Both the position numbers and the translations under genes were made by a program. Below, piece by piece: positions 1 to 10,033 of a stretch of 64,000 bases of DNA; position 1 is the stretch's first letter, and each line of letters begins with the position of its first letter. The stretch is from assembly GCA_027490195.1 (NCBI GenBank), contig JAIXYN010000021.1, positions 1 through 64,000 on the forward strand, in the 5' to 3' direction. The notes beneath the pieces were generated by a model. That model made no database searches, was not told the DNA's origin, and saw only the letters and a list, made by a program, of their open reading frames with translations. This stretch comes from Verrucomicrobiaceae bacterium. GTDB lineage: Bacteria > Verrucomicrobiota > Verrucomicrobiia > Verrucomicrobiales > Verrucomicrobiaceae.

Positions 1-30
1 GCACAGACGGAAGCAGCGACGCCGAGATGA
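1..30 (+). CDS. possible 3' end of an upstream gene (partial)
   Basis: Frame +1 is open from the window edge to a TGA at 28-30 and would encode the last nine residues AQTEAATPR. A strong intrinsic terminator follows eight bases later, which is what one expects just after a gene end. Nothing more can be said about the product because only its tail would be inside the window. Confidence 0.3.
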   Translation, partial: AQTEAATPR

Positions 31-37
31 AATCTGG

Positions 38-58
38 CTCGCCAAGGCGAGTTTTTTT
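38..58 (+). terminator. rho-independent terminator
   Basis: CTCGCC (38-43), a two-base loop, GGCGAG (46-51) and then seven T residues (52-58) form a compact intrinsic terminator. It presumably ends the transcript entering from the left edge and isolates the copper ATPase gene that follows. Confidence 0.75.
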
Positions 59-254
59 ACCCGAGGTGCGGGCGAGCGCTTCCGGAGGAGTTTTCACACA
101 GCCTGTTTAGCCGGTTCCGGACGCGCCACCCAGCACCTCCTGTAGCAACACATCCCCCGCGCTCTCCCCACACCCACAAACCCCAGGCATCCCACACCTT
201 TCGCCAAGAATAGGCTGGTGATGGCGTTGTTTGTGCGACTACTTTACCTCTGCC

Positions 255-2459
255 ATGCTTCCCACGGCCCCGACATCCTGCCCGCACTGCTCCTCGGATG
301 AGAAGCAGACCGCTCCTGCTGCGAAGGAAAACCTACCGCCGGCAGCCTACATTTGCCCCATGTGCGAGGGCGTCCGTTCTGACAAACCCGGCGCATGTCC
401 AATGTGCGGCATGGCTTTGGAGAAGAACCCGCTCGCCCGCCGCAACGAACCCGAATGCTGCGGCGATGGCGGTGACGATGAAGTCAACGATCTCTGGTGG
501 CGCGTCCGCTGGAGCTCCGCCATGACCGCGCCCGTGGTCCTCCTTTCCATGGGCATGGCTCTGCCCGTCATCCGTGACATTCCCCACGAAGCCTCCGGCT
601 GGATGCAGTTCGTCTGGGCCACACCCGTCGTCTTCTGGGTCGGCTGGCCGCTGCTGGTGCGCTTTGCCAATTCGCTGCGCACCCTGCGCTTCAACATGTT
701 CACCCTCATCGGCCTCGGCGTGCTCGCCGCATGGCTCTACAGCACCGTCGCACTGGCCGCCCCGAACCTGCTTCCGCACGCCGCCACCCACGGCGGCATG
801 GTGCTCTACTTTGAAAGCGCCGCCGTCATCACCGTGCTCGTCCTGCTCGGTCAGCTCCTCGAACTCCGCGCCCGCAAGGCCACCGGCTTCGCCATTCGCG
901 CCTTGATGAACCTTGCGCCCAAAACCGCGCTGCTAGTGCGCAATGGCGAGGAAATCGACACGCCCGTGGACGACATTCAGATCGGCGATGTCCTCCGCAT
1001 CAAACCCGGCGCACGCATTCCCGTCGATGGCCTCGTCACCGAAGGCAGCTCCACCGTGGATGAGTCCATGCTCACCGGTGAATCCATGCCGCAGAAAAAA
1101 GAAGCAAACGCTTCAGTCACCGGCGGCACCGTGAATGCCAGTGGCACCTTCCTCATGCGCGCCGAACGCGTCGGCGCCAACACCCTTCTGAGCCAGATCG
1201 TGGAAATGACCGCCAAAGCGCAGGCCAGTCGCGCCCCCGTGCAGCGTCTCGCAGACCGCGTCTCCGCTTGGTTCGTGCCCGCAGTCGTCGGCATAGCCGT
1301 CCTCACTTTCCTCCTCTGGTGGCAGTTTGGCCCGCAGCCCTCCTTTGCCTTCGCCGTTGTCAATGCAGTCGCGGTCCTCATCATCGCCTGCCCCTGCGCC
1401 CTCGGTCTTGCCACACCCATGGCTGTCACCGTCGGCCTGGGTCGTGGCGCGCAGCTCGGCGTGCTCATCAAGAACGCCGAAACTCTCGAACGCCTCCACG
1501 AGATCGACATCGTGATGCTCGACAAAACCGGCACCCTCACCGAGGGCAAACCTTCCGTCACAGAAGTCTTCCCACTCCCCGGCCTCTCCGCCCGCGATCT
1601 CCTCGCCTGCGCCGCCGCCGTCGAATCGATGAGCGAGCACCCACTCGCCACCGCCATCGTGAATGCCGCCAAGGAGCGCAACATCCCCATCGCTGCCGTC
1701 ACCGATTTCCAGTCCATCACCGGCGGCGGCGTGCTGGGAAATGTCGGTGACAGCGAAGTCTTCATCGGTCAGGAGGCCTTCTTGAAAAAGAACGGCGTCT
1801 TGGTCAGCACCGAATGCCACACCCACTCGGTAAAAATGCAGGAAGAAGGCTGCACCGTCGTGGTCGTCGTGCTCAATGAGAAACCGCTCGGCCTCATCGC
1901 CATCAAGGACAAAATCAAGGACTCCGCCCCGCCAGCCATCGCCGCGCTTCACGCGCTCGGTTTGAAATTGCAGATGATCACCGGAGACGCTCTCGCCACC
2001 GCGCAGCGCGTCGGCAAAGATCTGAATATCGACGAAGTCGCCGCCGAGGTCTCGCCCAAGGAAAAGCTCCTGCACGTCTATCAGGCACGCGGCAAGGATC
2101 GCCACGTGGCCTTCGCTGGCGACGGCATCAATGACGCGCCCGCCCTTGCCGCCGCCGATGTCGGCATTGCCATGGGCTCCGGCACCGAAGTCGCCATTCA
2201 AAGCGCCGCCGTCACGCTGGTGAAGGGAGACCTCCGCGCCCTCCATCAGGCCTTCGCCCTCAGCCACGCCACCATGAAGGTCATCCGTCAGAACCTCATG
2301 TTCGCGTTTTTATACAACGGCCTCGGCATCCCCCTCGCCGCCGGCATCCTCTATCCCTTCACCGGCTGGCTGCTCAATCCCATGATCGCCAGTGTGGCCA
2401 TGTCCTTGAGCAGCGTCTCAGTGATTCTAAACAGCCTGCGCCTGCGCCAGTTCAAGTAA
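255..2459 (+). CDS. copper/heavy-metal translocating P1B-type ATPase
   Basis: This is a 734-residue inner-membrane P-type ATPase that should export Cu(I) or a similar soft metal at the expense of ATP. The N-terminus has a short cysteine-rich metal-binding module with two CPMC motifs (YICPMC near residue 31 and ACPMCGMAL near 47) instead of a classical HMA domain. This is typical of the CopB/SilP-like lineage. Then come paired transmembrane helices, the actuator motif LTGES, the metal-site motif CPCALGLATP in the membrane, the phosphorylation motif DKTGTLT, TGDA, and the hinge GDGINDAPAL. I chose ATG 255 over a TTG at 231 because the cysteine-rich domain is complete from there. No chaperone or CueR-type regulator is adjacent. 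Substrate preference (Cu versus Ag) cannot be read from the sequence. Confidence 0.93.
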   Translation: MLPTAPTSCPHCSSDEKQTAPAAKENLPPAAYICPMCEGVRSDKPGACPMCGMALEKNPLARRNEPECCGDGGDDEVNDLWWRVRWSSAMTAPVVLLSMGMALPVIRDIPHEASGWMQFVWATPVVFWVGWPLLVRFANSLRTLRFNMFTLIGLGVLAAWLYSTVALAAPNLLPHAATHGGMVLYFESAAVITVLVLLGQLLELRARKATGFAIRALMNLAPKTALLVRNGEEIDTPVDDIQIGDVLRIKPGARIPVDGLVTEGSSTVDESMLTGESMPQKKEANASVTGGTVNASGTFLMRAERVGANTLLSQIVEMTAKAQASRAPVQRLADRVSAWFVPAVVGIAVLTFLLWWQFGPQPSFAFAVVNAVAVLIIACPCALGLATPMAVTVGLGRGAQLGVLIKNAETLERLHEIDIVMLDKTGTLTEGKPSVTEVFPLPGLSARDLLACAAAVESMSEHPLATAIVNAAKERNIPIAAVTDFQSITGGGVLGNVGDSEVFIGQEAFLKKNGVLVSTECHTHSVKMQEEGCTVVVVVLNEKPLGLIAIKDKIKDSAPPAIAALHALGLKLQMITGDALATAQRVGKDLNIDEVAAEVSPKEKLLHVYQARGKDRHVAFAGDGINDAPALAAADVGIAMGSGTEVAIQSAAVTLVKGDLRALHQAFALSHATMKVIRQNLMFAFLYNGLGIPLAAGILYPFTGWLLNPMIASVAMSLSSVSVILNSLRLRQFK

Positions 2460-3244
2460 TACCACGCACAACTTAAAACAGGTCTGTATTCCGTACGCAG
2501 CGGAAACCTGTTCCCAAACACATGCAAGGCCCGGCGCTCGGGGCTGTAGGTTGGTCGTGTTTGGCGTCCAAGGCATTTCATCGCCCAGCGCCATCTTCGC
2601 CAAACCGCCCGACTGCGAGGACCTTCGCACTCCCCAGCATTTACCGTGCGCACACAGACACCTCCCATTCTTCGCACTGTGCGCTTCAAAACTCACCGCG
2701 CACTTCCCCAGCCTGTGAGACCATCCACCCTCCTTCTCACGAAGTAGGATCTTCAGACTCTTTTTCAACTGCGCGTGGTATTATACCACAATCATATGAA
2801 AACAGGTCTGCATAGGATCGGATGAATGGCGGAGCCATTCCAGCATGTAGCGAGGGGTTGAGCGCAGCGACACCCCTCGTATGTCGGCGCATTCCCTCTG
2901 ATTGCACTCGCATCGCGTAGCGATGCCAGCGCGAGTTCTGCCCGGCTCGAATACCATCTCACGCAGAATGCTTTCTCTGGCTGGAATGAGATGCAGACCC
3001 GCTTTCAATGAATTGTGGTATGACACCCGCCCCAAAGGGGCGGCGGACTCAGCCCAGGGCGCCGCGAGGAACGAGCAAGCCCTGGGTCATTCGCGCGAAA
3101 TCCGGTCAAGCAAACCCAGCGCTTCGCCACACCACGCAGGGGCCCAGCAGCGTTTGAAGCACGTCCCGCCGCGCTCCTCTTCCGCTGTCACACATCCCTT
3201 GAATCTCTCCCTTCCCACCTCCGCAAAACCTCAGCACCTGCCTT
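2460..3244. other. 785-bp non-coding stretch with several short hairpins
   Basis: No gene is supported between the ATPase and the converging propeller gene. The stretch contains perfect hairpins with three-base loops: GAATGGC-GGA-GCCATTC (2824-2840), GCATCGC-GTA-GCGATGC (2910-2926) and CCGCCCC-AAA-GGGGCGG (3027-3043). It also has a longer pairing of GAGGGGT with ACCCCTC near 2849-2879. The last hairpin is followed by GACTCAGCCCAGGG, which recurs near 10842 and 13056. Partial duplication of ACAGGTCTG is seen near 2479 and 2803. Confidence 0.6.
3027..3090. repeat. CCCC-AAA-GGGG palindromic repeat, copy 1
   Basis: A CCCC-AAA-GGGG core is followed by GCGGACTCAGCCCAGGG and, some 30 bases on, by CCCTGGGT, which can pair with CCCAGGG to give a second stem. 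Related copies lie near 10842-10905 and 13056-13087, always in intergenic DNA. Confidence 0.6.
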
Positions 3245-4429
3245 TCATAGCACAAAAATCGACGTCACCAGTTTTCGATCACTCACCTTTTCAGGTTTGG
3301 AGCTTCCGTCCTTCTGCACAAAAACACCTGACCCGTTGGAATAATAGACCGTTTCGTTCGCGCTTACCGCATAGGCCATCACCCCTTCGCAGACGAATTT
3401 GGCGTCACCATTGGGCAGATGCTGCATGAGCTGCCAGTTGCGCGGAACAAAGTTGCTGAGCTCATCCTGGGCGGCATGGCGCATCGCTTTCTCCATGTTG
3501 ACCCAGCGGCCATGCAGGAAAACAGCTTTGGGGTCCGCAGTCTGTGGTTGCGGAGGTTTGCCCGCTGTTTGCAAAGGCTTCCCCGAAAACAACATCGAAA
3601 AGACATTCAAAAATCCGAAAACCGCCCTGACCAGCCGGAAGGGAAACAGAACGATGTCTTTGAGGATGTTCCAAAACGACGGCGTATGAAACGGCTCATA
3701 CGGCCTGCGCAGGTAATACAGCGTTCCTTCCGGTGAGAACGAAGGGCAGAGAAAATCATACCGCACATCCTCCGCCACGGTTTCCATGGCTCCGGTGTCC
3801 AGGTTCAAACGATGCAAGGTCGCCGGTCCCAGCCCTGCCCACGCATGGGTGTTCGCTTGGCGGGCGATTCCACACGTTTGATAAACCAAAGAACGTGCAG
3901 TGCCGGGCTCCCAGACAGGGAAGGTGTCCAGTGAGTCCCCTTCGGTCAGTTCCATCAGCCCACCACCGCCTGCTTCAGGTTTGAACAGGCAGATGCGGCT
4001 CACGCCATGGTCCTGCGCCGCCGCCAGCAACCATTCGGGCATGTCGTCATTTCGGCGTGTGGAAATCGAACTGAAACGGTGCTTCGGGCCATGCAGCAGG
4101 CGGCGCTCGTACTTCTCGCCCGGATCATATTCAAACAAGGCACGTACTTCATTGGCATCGATCGCATAGCAAATGTGTCCATCCTGACTGCATGCGCAGG
4201 AGAACTCGCTGTGGAATGTGTCTTCGACACTAGGCGGTTCGCCAGTGGGCATTCCTCCCCGCATGAATCCCGCACCACTGCCACCTCCTCGAAAGCCCTG
4301 CCGGTCCTGCACGCTTTGCAGCCGCTTCTTCAGATTGTTGGAGAATTCGGAAACAATCTCCTCTTCGCCGCCTTCGATCGATTTGAGATACAGCCTGCCA
4401 TGAGAGATGTAGCCTATTTGCGGGTTCAT
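3245..4429 (-). CDS. hypothetical TolB-like beta-propeller protein
   Basis: This 394-residue protein has no recognisable signal peptide. It shows repeating beta-strand-rich segments typical of TolB/PD40-type propellers, for example IGYISHGRLYLKS at the N-terminus, SQDGHICYAID, DTFPVWEPG, CPSFSPEGTLYYL and AVSANETVYYSNG. A glycine/methionine-rich loop (about residues 45-62) and a hydrophobic stretch around residues 250-285 (FWNILKDIVLFPFRLV...) interrupt the blades. The second could be a membrane-associated helix pair. Function is unknown. It is transcribed divergently from the kinase-WD40 gene that starts about 150 bp away, so the two could share regulation, but no operator is visible. Confidence 0.7.
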   Translation of the reverse strand: MNPQIGYISHGRLYLKSIEGGEEEIVSEFSNNLKKRLQSVQDRQGFRGGGSGAGFMRGGMPTGEPPSVEDTFHSEFSCACSQDGHICYAIDANEVRALFEYDPGEKYERRLLHGPKHRFSSISTRRNDDMPEWLLAAAQDHGVSRICLFKPEAGGGGLMELTEGDSLDTFPVWEPGTARSLVYQTCGIARQANTHAWAGLGPATLHRLNLDTGAMETVAEDVRYDFLCPSFSPEGTLYYLRRPYEPFHTPSFWNILKDIVLFPFRLVRAVFGFLNVFSMLFSGKPLQTAGKPPQPQTADPKAVFLHGRWVNMEKAMRHAAQDELSNFVPRNWQLMQHLPNGDAKFVCEGVMAYAVSANETVYYSNGSGVFVQKDGSSKPEKVSDRKLVTSIFVL

Positions 4430-4581
4430 TGGAATGTGCGTAGGTAAACTTTACGGGCAGAAGATGACTTCATGCAAACATAAGCAAATAAAAGGGTCCA
4501 ACCTTTTTGCTTCTCTCAGCTTACAAGGCTTGCCCGCACCCTGGTTCTCTGAAACAGTGCCTCTGTATTTCCTCTTCACCC

Positions 4582-7500
4582 GTGAATCCTGATCCGGCCA
4601 AGCCAGCTCCCCCCTCCTCCTCAAACGAGGATGCGAAGTTCATGCCACCCGCAGAGACGCCGACAGGAATGGTCACTCTCGGGCCGGAGGACGTGACCAT
4701 CGCGATTCCCAATCTCAAGCCAGTCACGCCCCAGCCTCCCATTCCAGAGCCTTCCACCGGCAATATCACTCTGGGCCCCGAAGACCAGACCATCGCCATC
4801 CCGAACCTCAGCCGCAGCCTGCCAGCGGCCACTATGGGCAGCGGCCGTTTCGCTCCTCCAACCAATACCGGCAACATCACGCTGGGCCCCGAGGATCAAA
4901 CGATTGCAATCCCCACCGGCAAGCCAAGGACGCTCCCCGGTGCCGCCACACTTCCCGGTGCTTCAACAATGCAGAGCCACGGCGGCCTCCCTGCCGCCAC
5001 GGCTTCTTCCTTGGCGTCGATGGGCTCCACCTCAAAGCCGCGCTCCCACATGGAGTCCCTCACCGGCAATGATGGCTGGATCGGCGACCGCTACCGCTTG
5101 CTCGACAAACTCGGCGAAGGCGGCTTCGGCGTCGTTTATCGTGCCGAGCAGGTGAAGCCGATTCAACGCATCGTCGCCATCAAGATCGTCAAGGCGGGCG
5201 TCACCTCGTCGGACATCCTCGGCCGTTTCGCCATCGAGCAGCGCACGCTCGCCATCATGGAGCATCCAAACATCGCCCGCATTCTCGACGCGGGCGAGAC
5301 AGACATCGGTGCACCTTACTTCGTCATGGAGATGGTCAAGGGCCGCTCCATCACCAGCTACTGCAAGCAGAACGATCTCAATCTCCGTCAGCGCCTTGCC
5401 CTCTTCATTCCGGTCTGCCGCGCCGTGAATCACGCCCATCAAAAGGGTATCATCCATCGCGACATCAAGCCCGGCAACATCATGGTCATGGACGAAGCCG
5501 GCAAGGCCGTCCCCAAAGTCATCGACTTCGGCATCGCCAAGGTCATGGAAGGCGAAGGCTCCGGCCACACCATCGCCACCGGTGTCGATCAACTCGTCGG
5601 CACTCCCGGCTACATCAGCCCGGAGCAGATCGAAAACGGCAGCTCGCATGTCGATACCCGCTCAGACGTCTATGCCCTCGGCGGCGTTTTCTTCGAACTG
5701 ATTTGCGGCCGCGCCCTCATCACGCCTTCAGACATCGCCGCAAAGCCCATCCATGTGCTGCTGCGCGATCTGGCTGAAAAAGATCCGCCCAAGCCCTCCA
5801 CCATCGAGCCCACCGTCCAGGGCGATCTCGACTGGATTGCGCTCAAGGCGCTCGAGCGTGACCCCAACCGCCGCTATGGCAGCGCGGACGATCTCGCCGA
5901 CGACATCACCCGCTACCTCAGCTTCGAGCCCATCACCGCGCGTCCGCCCAGCAGGCGTTATCTCATCACGCGCTTCGTGCGCCGTCATCGTGTCGGCGTT
6001 GCCGCCGCCGTCGCCATCTCCCTCGCCGTGCTCATCGGCGGCATCACCAGTACCGCCTTGTACTTCAAAGCGGAGCGCAACCGCGTCGAAGCCGAACTCG
6101 GCCGCGAAAACCTCAAAAAATCCTTCAGCCGTTCCGACGAGCAGATGGCCCGTCAGTTCACCGAGCGCGGCCAATACAACGACGCCGTCGCCTACCTCAC
6201 GCGCTCCTTGCGCACCGATCCCGCCAACGAGCTCTCCTCCACCAATCTCCTCTCGCTCCTGGCCAACGTTCACCTCATCCGTCCAGACACCGCCCCGCTT
6301 GCCCTGCCGGAAGGGGCCGTGGAAGCCGCCAAGGTGGCCGTCAGTCGTGAGACAAACAAGGTCATCGCAGCCTCTTTCATCCAGCCCAAGGCCCGCCCTG
6401 GGCAGCCGCCTTTGCCCACGCCTCGCCGTGAAATCATTTCCATCTGGGACATGAAAACCGGCGCGCGCACCGACCACCCCGTCCCCCCCGGCGCGGAAAT
6501 CACCTGCCTCGATGTCACCCCCGACGGCCAGCAGATCGTCGTCGCACGCGATGACGGCAACGTCGAACTCTGGACCCTCAAAGACGGCAAGCGCCGCAAT
6601 CTGCTGCCTCGCCTGCCCAGCATCGTCACCTGCATCGCCTTCTCCGGCAATGGCACCAAGCTCCTCGCCGGCAGCGAGGCCGATCCCGCCGACATGGGGC
6701 ACATCCACCTCTGGGACCTCCGCCAGCCGCAGGAACCCGCCGTCGTCATGAAGCAAAAAGGTGCCGTCGGCGAGATCGCCGTGGACAACGACGGCGTCTT
6801 TGCCACCTCCATCTTCAGCGGCAGCCTCGTCGACCCCACCGGCCCAGACGGTGCCGCCACCACCTGGGATCTCCGTCTCGGCCAGGCCGTTGGCGATCCC
6901 ATCGAGGTGGACAAAGGCCTCCTCCATGTCGCCATCGAGCCCGTGCAGGAGTTGGTCGCGCTCGGCATGAGCAAGGGCGAAGTCTTCGTCGGCAGCTTCC
7001 GCAATGCGGGCGAGGTCCTGCCGCCCCTGGTGCATCCATCCTCCGTGACTTCCCTCTCCTTCAGTGCCGATGGCCGCTCCATCGTCGTCGGCGACGGCGG
7101 CGGTTACGTCCACGTCTGGAATCTTAGCGACGGCCAACTCCGTTTCCCCATCCGCAAGCATGACGGCGAAATCATCAAAGCCATGCCCGCCGCAGACACC
7201 AGTCTCATCACCACCGTCTCAAGACATGGCGATGTCAGCGTGTTCGACGTTCAAACCGGAGCCCTCCTCTCCTCCCACATTGAGCATGTCATCAAGGACG
7301 CCAAATTCACCCGCGACGGCTCCCTTCTCGTCCTCGCTCCCGGGGGCAATCCCTTCGTGCAGGTCTGGGATGTTCATGAGCGCATGTCCGGGCGCAAATT
7401 TGTCGATGTCCTCGACAAAAACCTCATCACACGCATCAAAGGCCCGGACAATTCCCCCGAGCAGCTCCGCTTCTCCGAAGCAGGCGGTGCCAACCGCAAA

Positions 7501-8316
7501 ACGACCATGTATGCCGCCGCAGATCCAGACGGCACCGTCTTCATCTACGACGCTAAAACGCTCAAGCCCATCGGCAATCCCTTCCATCATCCCCCCGCCG
7601 TCGGTGCCGTCACGCTCACCCAGGATGAAAAACTCCTCATCACCTCCGGCCGCGATCGCGCCGTGCGCGTCTGGGACATCGCCACTCGCCAAAACATCGT
7701 CACCATGCAGCATCGCTCCTATGTGCCGGTGATCGCCCTCAGCCCCGATGATCAGCGTCTCGTCACCGTGACAGATGAAGGCGAACTCCGCGTCTGGGAA
7801 CTGCGCACCGGAGACTGCCTCACCCCCGGCATCCGCGACACCCCCCGCAGCAACAATGACGAAGAAGGCATCGTCGTCGCCCGCGTGTCGGATGACGGCA
7901 GCAGCATCCTCTTCCGCGTCGCCGGCCACGGCTTCTTCAGCGCCGCCATGCCCCCCAAAGGCACCATTCTGCCCGAGTGGTTCCTCAAGCTCGCCGAAGG
8001 TCTCGCCCGCCTCCATCTCAATCCCTCAGGCAACATCGAAGCCGTCTCCCTAGACGACTACGAAGCCGCCGTCGCCGCCGTTCCCAAAACCCCCGCCAAA
8101 GGCGAAGAAACAGCCGTCACCTGGGCCCACTGGCTCCTCGCCACCGCCTCCACCCGCCCCCTCTCACCCTTCGAGCGCCAGTCCTTCGACGACTACCTCG
8201 CCTCCCTCAAGCAGCAAGGCTCCCCCGCCGCCGCCCGCGAACTCCTCCGCTTCCGCCCCAAAGACCGCGACGCCGCCGAACGCGCCAAACTCCTCGTCCC
8301 CGCCCTGCCAAAGTAG
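4582..8316 (+). CDS. membrane-anchored Ser/Thr protein kinase with C-terminal WD40 propeller
   Basis: This is a large (about 1,244 aa) Hanks-type kinase. The cytoplasmic N-terminus carries three copies of a TG(N/M)xTLGPEDxTIAIP repeat (nt 4666-4917) in a Pro/Ser-rich linker. The kinase domain starts at YRLLDKLGEGGFGVVY (about nt 5089). It has the VAIK lysine, HRDIKPGN (about nt 5455), the DFG of VIDFGIAK, and GTPGYISPEQ. A single transmembrane helix (about nt 5995-6063) follows. After that come a short TPR-like helical region and many WD40 blades ending in VxVWDI/LRVWEL-type strands. The family phosphorylates proteins in signalling; the propeller is presumably the sensor or partner-binding part. 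The open frame extends up to TTG 4507, but that leader looks non-coding. GTG 4582 or ATG 4642 (with GAGG 12 bases upstream) are more plausible starts. Confidence 0.93.
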   Translation: MNPDPAKPAPPSSSNEDAKFMPPAETPTGMVTLGPEDVTIAIPNLKPVTPQPPIPEPSTGNITLGPEDQTIAIPNLSRSLPAATMGSGRFAPPTNTGNITLGPEDQTIAIPTGKPRTLPGAATLPGASTMQSHGGLPAATASSLASMGSTSKPRSHMESLTGNDGWIGDRYRLLDKLGEGGFGVVYRAEQVKPIQRIVAIKIVKAGVTSSDILGRFAIEQRTLAIMEHPNIARILDAGETDIGAPYFVMEMVKGRSITSYCKQNDLNLRQRLALFIPVCRAVNHAHQKGIIHRDIKPGNIMVMDEAGKAVPKVIDFGIAKVMEGEGSGHTIATGVDQLVGTPGYISPEQIENGSSHVDTRSDVYALGGVFFELICGRALITPSDIAAKPIHVLLRDLAEKDPPKPSTIEPTVQGDLDWIALKALERDPNRRYGSADDLADDITRYLSFEPITARPPSRRYLITRFVRRHRVGVAAAVAISLAVLIGGITSTALYFKAERNRVEAELGRENLKKSFSRSDEQMARQFTERGQYNDAVAYLTRSLRTDPANELSSTNLLSLLANVHLIRPDTAPLALPEGAVEAAKVAVSRETNKVIAASFIQPKARPGQPPLPTPRREIISIWDMKTGARTDHPVPPGAEITCLDVTPDGQQIVVARDDGNVELWTLKDGKRRNLLPRLPSIVTCIAFSGNGTKLLAGSEADPADMGHIHLWDLRQPQEPAVVMKQKGAVGEIAVDNDGVFATSIFSGSLVDPTGPDGAATTWDLRLGQAVGDPIEVDKGLLHVAIEPVQELVALGMSKGEVFVGSFRNAGEVLPPLVHPSSVTSLSFSADGRSIVVGDGGGYVHVWNLSDGQLRFPIRKHDGEIIKAMPAADTSLITTVSRHGDVSVFDVQTGALLSSHIEHVIKDAKFTRDGSLLVLAPGGNPFVQVWDVHERMSGRKFVDVLDKNLITRIKGPDNSPEQLRFSEAGGANRKTTMYAAADPDGTVFIYDAKTLKPIGNPFHHPPAVGAVTLTQDEKLLITSGRDRAVRVWDIATRQNIVTMQHRSYVPVIALSPDDQRLVTVTDEGELRVWELRTGDCLTPGIRDTPRSNNDEEGIVVARVSDDGSSILFRVAGHGFFSAAMPPKGTILPEWFLKLAEGLARLHLNPSGNIEAVSLDDYEAAVAAVPKTPAKGEETAVTWAHWLLATASTRPLSPFERQSFDDYLASLKQQGSPAAARELLRFRPKDRDAAERAKLLVPALPK

Positions 8317-8317
8317 T

Positions 8318-8336
8318 CCAGTTGCGCCGCAACTGG
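8318..8336. repeat. perfect hairpin with 3-base loop after the kinase gene
   Basis: CCAGTTGC-GCC-GCAACTGG lies one base after the kinase stop codon, without a T tract, so it is not a standard terminator. A second small hairpin, CCGCC-CTTT-GGCGG, follows near 8369. Both are between two convergent genes and match the architecture of other three-base-loop hairpins in this window. Confidence 0.65.
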
Positions 8337-8422
8337 TCTGGAAACTGACCATGCGCTCGTTAGGCAACCGCCCTTTGGCGGCTCAGTCATTTCGTCATTC
8401 GGATTTACTCATTCGTCATTTC

Positions 8423-10033
8423 TCACCCCGCCACCACCGCAGCCCGCGCATTCTCCTCCGCCCCCGTCTTCTGCAGGTAGTAGTCATAGTCCCCCGCATA
8501 CGCCGTTACCTTCCCATCCACAATGTGCAGCACCTTCGTCCCCAGCGACCGAATAAAATGCACGTCATGGCTGATGAACACCAGCGTCCCCTCAAACTTC
8601 TGCAGCGCCAAAATCAGCCCCTCGATCGCCCAGATATCCAAGTGCGTCGTCGGCTCGTCCATCAGCAGCAGGTTCGGCGGATCCACCAAGAACTTCACCA
8701 AGTTCACCCGGCTCTTCTCACCACCGCTCAGCACCCGGCACTTCTTGTGCACATCCTCACGCTTAAACAGGAAGCTCCCCAGAATGCTCCGCGCCTCATC
8801 CTCACGCAGCTCCGGCGCCACACGCTTCAGCTCCTCCAGCACACTGCAGTCCGGGTCCAAAGTATCCGCCCGGTGCTGCGAGAAATACCCCAGCTTCACA
8901 TTCGTCCCCAGCTTCCGCTCACCTTTCTGAAACGGCACCTCGCCTGCCAAAATCTTGATCAGCGTTGACTTGCCCGAACCATTCGGCCCCACCAGCACCG
9001 TCCGCTCCCCACGCTCCACCTCCAGGTCCAGCCCCTGGTACACCTTCTTCGTCCCATAGGCCTGATGAATGTCCGTCAGCGCAATCAGCCGCTGCCCACT
9101 CCGCTGCGGCTGCGGGAAATTAAAGCGGAAGCCCTTCCGCAGCGGCCGCGGCTTGTCCAGCTTCTCCATCTTCGCCAGCTGCTTCTCACGACTCTGCGCC
9201 TGCGACGCCTTCGACGCCACCGACCGGAACCGATCAATGAAATCCTGAATCTGCTCGATCTCCTTCTGCTGATTCTTATACGCCTGCATCGCACGCTCGT
9301 AGTTCTCCTCGCGCTGCTTCAGGTAGTCACTGTAGTTCCCCTGGTACGACTGCAGCTTGCTCTCCTCGATCTCATACACCTGCTGCACCAGCTCATCCAT
9401 GAAGTCACGGTCATGCGAGATGATCAGCAGCGCCCCCGGATAATTCTTCAGGTAATTCCGGAACCACATCAGCGACAGCAGGTCCAGGTGATTCGTCGGC
9501 TCATCCAGCAGCAGCAGATCCGGCTCCATCACCAGCAGCCGCGTCATATGCGCACGCATCACCCAGCCACCGCTAAACTCACGCGCCGCCCTCGAGAAAT
9601 CCTCCTCCTTATAGCCCAGCCCCTTCAGAATGCGCTTCGCCTTCGCCTCCGTCTGCGGGTCCTGCAGCGCATCATGCTTCGCATGCGCCTCAAAATACTC
9701 CGGGCTCGAAACATCCCCCGCCGCCTCAAACTCACGCAAAATCTTCTCCAGCGCCTCAATCTCCCCCGCCTTCCCCGTCGCCACCTCCAGCACCGTCTCC
9801 TCGCCCACCGGCTCACTCTCCTGCGGGAGGAATCCCACCGTCGTCCACTCATCCCGGATCACCTCCCCCGCATCCGGCACATCCGTCTTCAAAATCAGCG
9901 AAAACAGCGTCGATTTCCCTGCCCCATTCGGCCCCACCAGCGCCACCCGCTCCCCATAGTTGATGGTCATCGACGCAGCGCTAAACAGCGTGCGGGCATT
10001 GAAAGTCTTGGTGACGTCGCGAATAGTAAGCAT
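8423..10033 (-). CDS. ABC-F family ATPase (Uup/EttA-like)
   Basis: This is a 536-residue soluble protein with two ABC nucleotide-binding domains and no membrane domain. Domain 1 has Walker A GPNGAGKST, signature FSGGW and Walker B LLLDEPTNHLD. A charged linker of about 80 residues (QAYKNQQKEIEQIQDFIDRFR) is the P-site-tRNA-interacting type seen in ABC-F proteins. Domain 2 has GPNGSGKST, LSGGEKSR and LLMDEPTTHLD, with Thr replacing the usual Asn of EPTNHLD. Members act on the ribosome, relieving stalls or gating elongation. Start at ATG 10033 (MLTIRDVTK) fits the family; an in-frame extension of 11 residues upstream is unlikely to be coding. Which ABC-F subfamily it belongs to cannot be settled by eye. 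Confidence 0.92.
   Translation of the reverse strand: MLTIRDVTKTFNARTLFSAASMTINYGERVALVGPNGAGKSTLFSLILKTDVPDAGEVIRDEWTTVGFLPQESEPVGEETVLEVATGKAGEIEALEKILREFEAAGDVSSPEYFEAHAKHDALQDPQTEAKAKRILKGLGYKEEDFSRAAREFSGGWVMRAHMTRLLVMEPDLLLLDEPTNHLDLLSLMWFRNYLKNYPGALLIISHDRDFMDELVQQVYEIEESKLQSYQGNYSDYLKQREENYERAMQAYKNQQKEIEQIQDFIDRFRSVASKASQAQSREKQLAKMEKLDKPRPLRKGFRFNFPQPQRSGQRLIALTDIHQAYGTKKVYQGLDLEVERGERTVLVGPNGSGKSTLIKILAGEVPFQKGERKLGTNVKLGYFSQHRADTLDPDCSVLEELKRVAPELREDEARSILGSFLFKREDVHKKCRVLSGGEKSRVNLVKFLVDPPNLLLMDEPTTHLDIWAIEGLILALQKFEGTLVFISHDVHFIRSLGTKVLHIVDGKVTAYAGDYDYYLQKTGAEENARAAVVAG

Noticed and set aside
1113..2267. 384-codon minus-strand frame
   Set aside because: Exact antisense of the P-type ATPase with Gly/Asp/Ala-rich content typical of mirror frames in G+C-rich DNA.
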